From: Sanderia malayensis
Taxonomy: Eukaryota > Cnidaria > Scyphozoa > Semaeostomeae > Pelagiidae
DNA length: 64,000 bases
Direction: 5' to 3'
NCBI GenBank assembly: GCA_013076295.1
Contig: RQOL01000861.1
Coordinates: forward strand, 4,690,235-4,754,234
Part shown: one piece after another, positions 41,147-51,900 of the stretch
Position numbering within the stretch: position 1 is the stretch's first letter
How the letters are laid out: every line of letters begins with the position of its first letter
Position numbers and translations under genes: made by a program
Notes under the pieces: generated by a model
What the model was told of the DNA's origin: nothing
Seen by the model: only the letters and a program-made list of their open reading frames with translations
Databases searched by the model: none

Positions 41147-44100
41147 GTGTACTTCTATACGTGTATGTACTTCACATATGTCTCTCTTCTATGTGTTTTG
41201 TTTCTGTGTTGTGCAATGCAAAGTAAGCGATCTCGCTTTTCTGGTCTGATTTGTGCAAAGCGTCATTGACTCAATTGAATTTGGATGCACTGAGCACTGC
41301 ACTATCAACGATGCTGGATGCTTGAAGTTATGGTTTGCCACGGGTCGGCTTGACACGTCGGCTACTTAGCCTAAGCTAATTATGTCTTTTTTCCACAAAC
41401 ACACACACACAAAATGTGTAGTCAAAGCAGAATTTCCTTCTTCAATTGTCGTCTAATGATATTATACCAGAGTTCCGAAACAGCTGTTTACAGAACTGTT
41501 TCCCCCTAATTTTTGTTCTTGTAGCTACGTTTCACGCGTGGGGCAAATTGGTTGGTTGGTTACTTAGCTGTTTCGGTTGTGTGGTTTGTGATTTCGAAAT
41601 TAAGTATTCAACGTGATGGCGATGCAAGATCAGCATCAGCACTAGCACAATTTTGACTTTATATTGTCAACTATTCTCAGGCCACTTCTTGAGAAGGTAT
41701 GCCATGAAAACCCGAAAGGTCAGTTGCGTCAAATGTGTCACGCCAAATATTCACCCCTTTGCAACCGTGGCCTCTTCAGGTAAAGATGCGCGAACTGTCG
41801 CCGCTTATCGAGAGCAAGGAATGCGAACCGCTGTGGCCTTTTGAGAGCAAGAAACGTGAACTGCTGTGGCCTCTTCAGATCAAGGAATAAGAACTGTTTT
41901 GGCCTCTTCAGAACAAGGAATAAGAACTGTTTTGGCCTCTGCAAGGCAAGAAACGTGAACTGTTCGATAAGCCGTTTAGGGGAAATTTTAGCAATGTAAG
42001 GCAGTAAATTAACATGATAATTATAGCGCAATCTCTCTCTCTCTCTCTGAATTGTTGTGGAGGCTTTCTTCAATCCAGTTTCGATTAACTCCAAAGCTTA
42101 TCTTTCTCAACGCTGCCGGCTATATAATCTACTAAAATATCATATAATGCGTTGCTCACAAAGCTATCGCTCTGCGTAATTAACAAACACTCTTTAATAG
42201 CAAGCCATTCCAAGATATTTCATAATTCTTTGTTTCATTGCTTTGCCACAATCACCTGCCGTGGCGTATCCAATTATATGACTCATATATACACAAACAC
42301 ATTAATATATATATATATATGTGTTTGTGTGTGCATAAATTTCTTCAAAGTATATCATCGTGTAAATTCTATATTGATACATATAGCAGCTGAACGAACT
42401 AATTTACCGAGCTTATACGATTATGTAACTTCAAAAGAAGATCAACCCACCTGATTGCTCTGCTACATCCCTTCATCTCCTGTGGGATGCTTCAATATTT
42501 ATACTATCTGTGCTTCTTGGTTGCTTCTCCAATCTGCTGACTTTATCCAAGTATATTTTGGCTGCGTTTACCTGCACGATTTTCTTGCTTGCGTGGATTG
42601 TGTAGGCAGTAGCTTGTCTTTTTACAAATATTCAAATGTATGCCATCAATCTTTTTTTTGCGTATCGATTCAACAATGCCGAGATGATCTCACACCCACA
42701 GTCTTGGTGTTACAGTTTTTTGGATCTTCTTCAATTAGCTATATCTTGGCATGAAGCTTTCCTTTGGATAACTCTGCCTCTGTGTCTTGCTTTTTCTACG
42801 AGATCTCCTCAGTTTAGTAGCTATGTCCTTGCCGTACCAGAATCTTATGCATATGCTCTACAATCCAAGTCGAATTACTGTAAGGCCCTGTTGTCGTTTG
42901 CAGCTGTACTCTTGTATATCCGCCGCATTTAAATAACAAGGAGCTACTTTGATGATCTGCTCTTATATGAAATGGGCTTCACAATATGTCACCAGTCTTG
43001 CTTCCTTCCTCTCATTCTGCTCAGAAGAGGCAATTTGTGCATGAAAACGTTGTTTACCAATGGTGATTTGAATAGACCAGTGGCTATTGGTGGCGAGGAG
43101 CTGTGAGGGTCTGAGAACGAGTGCGTCATTTTATTTTATCCTGGTGAGGGCAATGATGTTGATCATTGAGGCATCGCTCTGTGCACGTCAATTTCTCCTG
43201 TCTAAAATGTCAATGGCTCATTAACTGAAGACCTTGTTTGGTTTTTATTTGCCCAGTTAGAGATGTATTTGCAATGCGAACACCTTTGGAAGAAAAACGC
43301 GGTTTTTAAAACGGTGCTTGTTGTTTGTCGATTTTAGCATATATGCATGGATATAAGCGTAATAGAACGCCCAACACAGTTTCTCTGGCTTAAGCATTGC
43401 GAAAGCTTTCTACAGAATATGATATCCGATTTGATCTAATTTTAAAGCGGCTTACTTAATCCTAGTCATTTCTCATACATACAGGCAAAACCTATTTCAA
43501 ACAACATTGTCTCAACTCACAGTTGTGTCTAAAAGAAACTCGTTTGCAATTGCAATTACGAGGATATTTAATTCGGTTTTATCTCATGATATAACAACAG
43601 CTGCTGTGTGCAATGTTTCCCAGGAAGCGGGCTTGAAAGATAGTTACAAATAGCTGCTTGATTCTATATGCCTCCTCAATACAGTGCTGTGATATAGCTG
43701 AAAAACGTTCCTAAACTAAACCTGCATAACATACAACACAACACTAGTCACGTATTGTTGAAGTGAAGCTAAACTAAATGTAGGGATATACTCTCATAAC
43801 TGAACATATACTTTTAAATTGAAATTTCTGTTATCCTTGATTTCGAATTGCCTTGTGGGTGTTGCAGGTTTGTGTTTTGATCTTCCCCACGAATGCATGA
43901 ATAAGACACTTGCTCAAGCAACCTTTCATTTTAATAATAGACATCTTAATAAATATATATATAGCCTTGTTATTACTCCTAGTTCCAAGACTTAGAAAAG
44001 TAAGATTTAATTTCTACGGTTCTTTGCAGTAGGCATCGGGGCTTTTTTTTCATTTATTGCCGGAACATAACAATCAAGGGCTTTTGACTTTTCGTTAGCA

Positions 44101-44616
44101 TGTTCACAAGTACACCTTTCGCCTCTGTTAGTGTACATTGGGAAATTAAGAACCTCGAAATTGCCAATTAACTACGTGTTTATGAAGCTGTTTGTGCGAA
44201 TCGTTTACTTATAACTTTTCATCGACGTATGACTTCCCCGTGTACGCGCCAACAAAGCCAACTGTGCAAATCTTTTGCGCGAATGTTTGCGTTTAATTAC
44301 GCGATAAGACAATGTGTTTAAGCTGTTATCTAACAAACGAGCTATTATTCGGCGCGTAAATTGCGCGTTTGCGATATTTATCTGTGCCGTGTTATTGCAA
44401 AGTTGACAACAGTCGAGCTTGCGCACCAATCTGCGTCACATGGAAATGAGCTCTCTACTCAATTGTAAATGTGATTTTCACTATTTCTGGCGACAATTTT
44501 CCATTATTTCCCTGACTGCCTCAGTGTTTGTCATTGTGTTGAGGTCGTACTCGAGGCCAGTCTCGTCCAGAATTGTTAAACTATCTTCAGAATTGAGTAC
44601 AGATGTAGCTACAATA
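41147..44616. other. Intergenic with simple repeats
   Basis: Contains a CA run near 41396-41412, a 36-bp-type minisatellite (41764-41965), a TC run near 42031 and a TA run near 42305. No gene supported; open frames near 42152-42932 show no domain on either strand. Confidence 0.6.
41764..41965. repeat. Minisatellite, core GAACTGTTTTGGCCTCT
   Basis: Five to six units of about 36-38 bp with core AAGGAATAAGAACTGTTTTG / GGCCTCTTCAGA. The reverse-strand open frame across it (repeated FLALKRPQQF) is a by-product. Confidence 0.8.
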
Positions 44617-44878
44617 GTGCACAAAAGTTCTTGGGATCATTGTTGAACTGGGGAAAAAAGGCTATCGACTCGTGAAATTTGCTTCATTTAAGCCTCCATT
44701 CACCCTAAAACAATATTGTTATCCCATTCAGGCTCTTGTGATCATGATACAAACATTATTTTGTCGATATTTTACAAGACTGTCTTTATTGACAACATTG
44801 TTTGGGGAGGGGGAGGGGGTGAAGGGAACATGAACAATTTCGCGATACACGTGAACAGTGTCCCAGGACTTTTGTCTG
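44617..44878. mobile_element. 262-bp MITE, GTGGACAAAAGT-type ends
   Basis: Starts GTGCACAAAAGTTCTTGGGA and ends, inverted, CAGACAAAAGTCCTGGGACA; TA flanks. Shares internal GACAACATTGTTTGGGG with the elements at 8179-8447 and 57211-57479. Confidence 0.8.
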
Positions 44879-44974
44879 TAGAAGAGCCTCTTCTACTGAC
44901 TAGGTCTATTGTATATATGTGAAACTGCTTCAACGAGGTTTAATTGAATGGAGAACCGCGTGATGCTTTGTAAT

Positions 44975-45281
44975 GTCAGATCACAGATGTTAGATCACGT
45001 ATGTTAGAACACGATTCGTTAGAACTCGTATGTTACATACGTTGGATCACATATGTTAGATCACAATGTTAGATCACGTACGTTAGATCACATATGCTAG
45101 ATCACGTACGTTAGATCACATATGTTAGATCACGTACGTTAGATCACATATGTTAGATCACGTACGTTAGATCACATATGTTAGATCACGTACGTTAGAT
45201 CACATATGTTAGATCACGTATGTTAGATCACGTATGTTAGATCCACATGTTAGATCACATATGTTAGATCACATATGCCAT
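44975..45281. repeat. 14/28-bp satellite TTAGATCACGTACG/TTAGATCACATATG
   Basis: Alternating 14-bp halves ending in the palindromes CGTACG and CATATG make a 28-bp higher-order unit, about 20 halves in all. A short inverted piece (GATCTAACATATGTGATCTA) lies at about 46622-46650. Confidence 0.92.
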
Positions 45282-46783
45282 ATGACCTGTTTTGTACCAG
45301 GCAGGCCACAACGTAACGCAGATTTTATGTTACGTAGATTCTATTATCATTTAAGTACAGGCAGGTGTAACTACCAACAAAACATTTCTCCATGCACAGA
45401 CTTTAGAGCCGCAATAAACACGAGAATTCACCAGGCGACCTTCGGATTTAAGAACAGAAACATTTGACGCAAGGGTAACCCTGGTTTATATGAGATACAG
45501 TGAAATTCCGATTACTCGAACCCGCGGTAACCTGAACCTTGGATAACTCGAACCTTTTTTTATTCCCGTCGAAAGCTTTGCTGGCACTTTCTAATCCTCG
45601 ATTACTCGAATATTTGTTAACTCTAACAGTTTTCATCGTTCCTATGAAGGTTCGAGTTATCGAGACTTAACTAGAGCAAGTAAGATATAAGAGTGTACCG
45701 TGAAAGATCTATTAAGCCATGCGGGTTTAATTAATGTTTGATGTTCCAAAGGGCAAGGGGGGTCTTTATAAAATTCTCAAATAACCTTCAAAAAAGTATT
45801 TGTGTAAAATAACTGCAATTTAAATTTTATGAACCTTTATCGTTTTACCAGTTACAAGTTTGTTATTGTTCACAATCTTAAAAACAAGGAGAGAACTAGA
45901 TCACTTACTTAATAGAGCTCCCACGACAGCTAATTCAATGTTGCTGTAAATGCATAAAGCCTAATTGAAAAGAGAGGCAATACTTCTGCGAGGTACAAAA
46001 GCGGCAATGTTTGCATACGGCATGAGTATGAACATATATTTTTTTCATTATGTTATTAGAAAGCTTCGGGTAGTTATTAAAAAGAGAATCAGCTGTCATG
46101 CGAGTTTACATACCGATTACATCCTATGGTTTGCACAAACTTATATCCACCGTTTTGAATAGTTAGCTTTTCATATAAATTTACCGAATCAACTTTCAAT
46201 CAAGACAAGGTGGCTTTTTCTCGCAAAACGAGCATTCAATTTCCTTTTTCAATTTTCAAGGCATATGTTTTATTAGTTATACCGTTAAATTTGCTTTCGG
46301 CTGTGTTGTATTGGTTTATTGTTATGTTCACCTTTATCTGCTCAAACCATTGCCTTAACGGTATATCAGTTCCGTTGGCATCATACGTCATTTACATGGA
46401 GCATTTGGCCATACACCACAAAAGACATTTTAACAGAACCAGATGTGGATAGTTCTGACTGATTGCCACTCGGTCGTTAGTGCATTTAAAGGATTACTTT
46501 GTCGTATCATGCTTCGTGGTCCACTTTCCGTTTGACCAAGGCCTATTGAAGACAGCTTGGAAAGAACTACTTATAAACATTTGCGACTAAGTGTCCGTCT
46601 GTCATATTTTGAACTCGATTTGATCTAACATATGTGATCTAACGTACGTGGTCATAGTATTTACAAGTGCCTCTATCGTGACTTCATGAATAAGATTCCA
46701 AGCTGCTATTTCCACTTGAGATTCTGCGATCAACATTTGCATAATTATAACTGTGCTTTTGACTGAGTGCAGGACAGCAACCT
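45282..46783. other. Intergenic upstream of the plus-strand GPCR
   Basis: Holds a pogo-like MITE (45498-45673) and the inverted satellite scrap near 46622. Frame 45234-45467 has a weak Kunitz-like motif, described under findings. No promoter element could be fixed. Confidence 0.5.
45498..45673. mobile_element. 176-bp MITE, same family as 28691-28866
   Basis: Left end CAGTGAAATTCCGATTACTC after TA; the right end, inverted, is TAGTTAAGTCTCGATAACTC and is worn. Same length as the other copy. Confidence 0.8.
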
Positions 46784-47722
46784 TTGTTCAAGATGTGCTT
46801 GGAAACGATTTGCAATGTTATGGAAAAAGAATTATTAAATGACTACAAAAGTCATGACGTGTATTTAACGTTTTTGGGTGTTTTGAATTGCTTGTCTGGC
46901 TTCATCGCTTTGGCTTTGAACACGATCATAATTCTCAGCTTTGTCATCTTTCGAAAACTGTGCAAGGTAGAGAACGTTCTAATATTCAACTTGTGTCTTG
47001 TGGATTGGTTGATCGTTTTGATGATCCAGCTGCCTATCGGTGGCAGTTTGGCGCAGGTCTTTCATCTGCCCTGCAAGCTATTAAAGCCTTGGGGTCAGAT
47101 CTTGAATGTTGTGTCCTTCTTATCCGTCGTGTGCATTTCGATCGACCGCTTTACCGCCGTGTTTTCTCCGTACCGCTACGCGACGCTGATCACGCTCCGA
47201 AACGTCATCATTTCAATGGTGTCGATTTGGATCGCACCCGTTACGCTGGGCGTTCTCGTGTACGCGCGTGTGATATGCCCGAACGTGCTCATGATGTTTA
47301 CCTCTGTGTGTTGCCTGTTTTTCGGCGTAGTTCTCACTGTTGGACACATGCGCATCTTCTTGCTAATCAGGAGAATTCGACGCCAGATTCGTGAGGACAC
47401 CGCGCGATTTCACCGAGATGACGGAAACAACGCCGCAACGTCGCTCCCGAAGCGCGAAATAACGACCGGCATGAAAGGAATGCAATTTACGATTTCCGCA
47501 ATTGTTGTAGTGTTAGTTTGCTATTATCCTTTGTCGATATATTCTTTATACGTCGTATCACCGTCAGGAATTGAGCATGGTGGGTCATTCGCTTCTTTGT
47601 ACGTATGCTTGTCACTTTCGGTTGCTCCCGCCAGTGCCAACCCAATACTAATGCTCTTTGCCGTCACTGATGTGCGAAAAGCAGTCAAGAAATTGTTTCG
47701 AATCCGCGAAAGACCTTCATAA
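46784..47722 (+). CDS. Class A (rhodopsin-like) orphan GPCR, single exon
   Basis: 312 residues, seven hydrophobic segments, short loops. TM1 ALALNTIIILS (Asn1.50), TM2 FNLCLVDWLIV (Asp2.50), Cys at the top of TM3 (FHLPCKLL), TM3 end SIDRFTAVFSPYRY (DRF for DRY), TM4 SIWIAPV, Cys in loop 2 (VICPN), TM6 LVCYYPLSIY (CYYP for CWxP), TM7 ANPILMLF (NPxxM for NPxxY), and a short basic tail ending RIRERPS. The compact shape recalls melanocortin/adenosine-like receptors, but no ligand pocket signature lets me assign one. A second Met at 46793 is a possible alternative start. Not closely similar to the minus-strand GPCR at 40022. Confidence 0.87.
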   Translation: MFKMCLETICNVMEKELLNDYKSHDVYLTFLGVLNCLSGFIALALNTIIILSFVIFRKLCKVENVLIFNLCLVDWLIVLMIQLPIGGSLAQVFHLPCKLLKPWGQILNVVSFLSVVCISIDRFTAVFSPYRYATLITLRNVIISMVSIWIAPVTLGVLVYARVICPNVLMMFTSVCCLFFGVVLTVGHMRIFLLIRRIRRQIREDTARFHRDDGNNAATSLPKREITTGMKGMQFTISAIVVVLVCYYPLSIYSLYVVSPSGIEHGGSFASLYVCLSLSVAPASANPILMLFAVTDVRKAVKKLFRIRERPS

Positions 47723-48950
47723 CTCGATAACCGAGACATCAAACAATCAAATTGTCTCCGTTGTTAATAGTACCTTACTACCGTAAATCCTCGAATAAGC
47801 CCCCACGTTCGAATAAGCGCCCCCCTCGATTAAGCCCCCACCTAAAAAATCATTTTTGCAAATAAGCCCCCCCTCGAATAAGCCCCCATGGGGTCTTATT
47901 CGAGGGAAGCATAAATGCAGAATAATATCTTAATTCGAAAAAGCCCCCACAGGACAATAGCTATACAGTATCACTTCCTTTGACTCGAAACAAAAAAGCA
48001 AAAAGGAACGCGATTTTCGTGATAATAAACAAATTATAATTTTTGTTAGATCTTCACACAGCACTTTGTGAAAAAAGTTTAGCCGATTGAGAAAACTATG
48101 TCGTCTTTTTTCTGTCAACCTTTGAGAAAAAAGCAAAACTTTGAAATAAGCCCCCCCTCGAATAAGCCCTCCCCTCGAATAAGCCCCCACCCAAAAATTC
48201 ATTTTTGCAAATAAGCCCCCGGGGGCTTATTCGAGGATTTACGGTATATTATCAATCAGAATAGTGACGTCATGTAAGATTATCAACATTACAAATCTTT
48301 TGAACGAGGACTGCAGCATTTCAAGTGCTGAATTTCTTTATTTTGTAGCCATGTGCTGTTCTGTTAAATTGTAAACATCCGTGCAGAATAATGATATTGA
48401 GACGATTCCAAGTAATATCAAGCTTGAACAGTATTCACAGTGTTTCTTAAAATATTCTTGTTGTTTTCAATTGGAGTCTAATATAACCTATTCCCTTGCT
48501 GTTTGGTATTTAATGTGCTATTAATTCTTTACTTCTATCCGCGAGATAATAGGCAGAGAGTTCTTAATAAGTTTTGTACCAGCCATAATTGTGTTATAAT
48601 TACAACTATATAAGAATAGAACATAAGAAAACTAAGGTTAAGAACGAGAAAATTTCGTTACTTAAAAACACAAGAATAAACGTTATTAAACCTATTCCCT
48701 TGCTGTGTATTATTTAATGTGCTATAAATAAGTTCATGACTTTGAAATCTTATCATTTGTCATTCTTTTCAACCAACATCTTGACACTTCAGCCAACACA
48801 ACACAACATCTGATTTCTTGGTCTTGGGTTCGAGCCTAACGTCATACATGGCCTCGAATTTAAATTTACACTTGAACCTATCAACTGTGTTGTACTACGT
48901 ACGCTGCAACATATACATTCCTACCTAATATCATTTCTTGTGTTTTTCAG
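47723..48950. other. Flank between GPCR and spectrin copy 2
   Basis: Contains the 464-bp MITE (47781-48244). The remaining 700 bp before exon 48951 holds no spectrin exon and nothing else recognised. The 5' border of the duplicated spectrin segment must lie here, or upstream exons are missing from the assembly. Confidence 0.6.
47781..48244. mobile_element. 464-bp MITE, CCGTAAATCC ends, internal AATAAGCCCC repeats
   Basis: Begins CCGTAAATCCTCGAATAAGC and ends with the reverse complement GCTTATTCGAGGATTTACGG; TA flanks. Several internal copies of CCCTCGAATAAGCCCCC near both ends make it longer than the family members at 21964 and 30560. Confidence 0.87.
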
Positions 48951-51900
48951 GCACTAGAAGCAGAGGTTGAAATCTGTGAAGCGAGGTGTTCAGCCGTTTG
49001 TTTGGTTGGCAACAATCTGATTGGCCAGAGCAACGCTGCGTCTGATAATATCAAACTGATGATCAATGAATTGCAAAGCAATCTTAAAAATCTTAAATTT
49101 CTCACGAAAACCAGATCGGAAAGACTCTCCGAGGCAGCCCAGTCGTTCCAAGTAAGTAACTTGCATCATATCTCTGATGTCATTAGCTGTTGGTTAATTT
49201 TATTATCTCAAGGATTGGGGCTAGCATATACGAAATACGTTTAGGACATTATGATATTCTCACATGAGATCCTTGCTGTCTTTTGTGTTTAAACAATGAT
49301 GATTATCCACTGATTTTATTATCTCAAGTGAGTGCAATTTCCCTTTTTCTTGTAAACTAATTAAGTATGATGCAAAGAAGACCGGCCAACTATGTCGTGG
49401 AAGGCTTCGAGTTCGAGTCCAGTCTTATATCTGGTTCTTTAGTTCGAGTTTAATAGTTATCTAGTTTTATCTAATTCAAGTCTCGTAGGATCCAACGCAG
49501 CATTGTCGGTTGAAGTATCGAATTTGTAAATATATGTTTGAAACTTATTTTAATGTCTTTACTTCAGTATTTCTCTGATGCAAACGATGTCGAATCTTGG
49601 ATTGGCGAGAAAATGCATCTGGTCTTAAGTACAGATTGTGGCAAGGATACGCAAAGTGCAAAGGTATTACATCTTTACTTATTATGCTCTGTTGCTTGGC
49701 ACATAAAAGTTAGCATCACAGTGAATTATTTATATATTAGCGGGCATTTTTATATACAGCAGACACTATTGAACAACGGATAAATTTTTCTCTCAAAATC
49801 TTTCACCGTTTGTGTACTTTTTGCGTAACTAAAGTAACTTCCATATAACAATAAGTCTAAGGTGAACAGCAATCTCTGTATAAATGTTCGTGTTATCATC
49901 ACTATTATTATTGCTGCTATTATTAAAGAATGGACACCTCTGACTTGGCATCCTTGCCTGTTATGTAATTTTTGAAGGGGTCTATTTAGAGGCTACTTTG
50001 TGGCTGCCATCTTGGCACTCATTTTACCAATCAGCATGGCGGCGAATGGACTGTGACGTCAATATGCATATCATCTATTGAGCATCCCATAGGTGTCCGT
50101 TATATGGAGGTTTCACTGGACCTGTTCATTTATCACTGTTCAAATTGACCACTTAATAACAAATCACTGATAGTGAACAAATTTGGTTTTACGTTTCAGT
50201 CGTTGCTGCATCGCCACGACCAAATTAGCGAAGAGATAGCGATATTCAATGACGACATGCTAATGTTGCAGGAGCAATGCATGCTGATCGAGAAGGTTGA
50301 TAACGAGGCAGGTGAAAAGGAGGTAAAGCCTGTTAAAATCATGTCTTCGTATTAGCCAAAATCAGACGTGCCGCTCGGTTATCGCTCGTGTGTATCTAAC
50401 TGTGATTCATGTTACAGATCTTCATGCCATATATTTGTTTTCAGGTAATAAGGTAGACTCACTACATTGCTTTGAAAGTCGGAAACATAGCGAAACATAA
50501 TAAATACTAAAGCTTTTCGTCTGACACTCATCAGAGTAGTATTTATTAAAGCTTTAGTTATTAAATGTTATTAAGTATTTATTTTTAAAGCTTTAGTATT
50601 TATTATGTTTCGCTATGTTTCCGATTTTCAAAGCAATTTTGAAGTTTTTTACCGATCAAAGACGACTCACTACATTGCGTTCCTATGCCTCGCTCGTAAC
50701 TCACCTCAACCCAGCGAGCAAAAACGAGTGAGGCACAGGGACGCAATTAGTGAGTCTAGTAATAAGGCGCGTTTTTTCTTCGCAGGGTAAACGGAAAGGG
50801 CTTGTCGAAATCGAGGTGGAAACTGATACCGAGGATGAAGAGCTGGTTGAAAAGGAAGTTGAGAAAAAGGTCATGAAGGAATTCAAAGTGGCACAACTTG
50901 TTGCGAAACATGCATACGAAGGAGAGGGTCTAGCGATGAAAAAAGGCGAGGTGAGCCCCCCGTATGATGATGTAATTTGTGCTAAGCGTGACTGGTTTAT
51001 GCTAACTGTCCAGGGGGACACTGAATGCTTTACATTGCCTGCTTGTTGGACCCGTAAATACATTCACGGATGTTTACTTCATGCATTTTTCATACATTTA
51101 CAGCTATTTTATAGTATATATCTAAGACATTACCTCTATGAAAGGTTTAGCTTTGTCTTTATGGGGTTTTGATTGGTGGAGCAATCAATTATTTTGCTTT
51201 CGTAAACGATATTGCTCTTTATGTTTTGTAGGTATTTTATCTTGCCTCAAAGACAAATAAAGATTGGTGGAGCGTGAGGTGATTTACCCTTCGAAAATTT
51301 GCAAATCTATGTTTTGGTATTTGTGATCTCTGTGCTTTGTTCAGTGGTGAAAGGGATGCGACATGTTCTTTTCAGCACAATATATATTATCAGTTGTTTT
51401 ATGCCCGAGTCTTGAATTATTCTGAATGCGTTTGCTTTTAGACGCGTTAAAGGTAAAGAGTCAGGCTACGTACCGGCCATTTACATGAAGGAGATTGAAC
51501 CAAAGATATTTAAGAAGCCAGTTGTCGAAAAGATCAAAGTTCAGGAGAAAATCAAAGTGAAGAAGAAAAAGACGAAAAAAGTTCAAGTTGAACGCGAAAA
51601 TATTATCGACAAAAGGGCGAAGCGTACTTCTTCGATTCTTCGTAAAACAAGTAAGACATCTGCTCACTGTAAAATCTCTGTTATGCACCCCACTTTATTA
51701 AACCACTCTTTCTAATAGGCTCCGCCCATTCAAAAGGACATTCGAATGAAGTTCCCTCCTGTATTAAGTCCCTTTGTTTTGAAATTTGATTAATTAGGCC
51801 ATAAATACTCAGGAATACTATTTCGCAGTTAAATACTCAGGAAATTCACAAGCATTTTACTGAAGTTTATTTTACAATTTTATTAAGCCCACCTCTCTAT

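Noticed and set aside
41738..42094. Minus-strand frame with FLALKRPQQF repeats
   Set aside because: By-product of the 41764-41965 minisatellite and a TC run.
44975..45281. Regular repeat array considered as CRISPR-like
   Set aside because: No unique spacers; it is a contiguous satellite in an animal genome.
48820..48845. GGTTCGAGCC as a tRNA B box (also GAGTTCGAGTCC near 49415)
   Set aside because: No A box or cloverleaf fits upstream; at most a worn SINE scrap.
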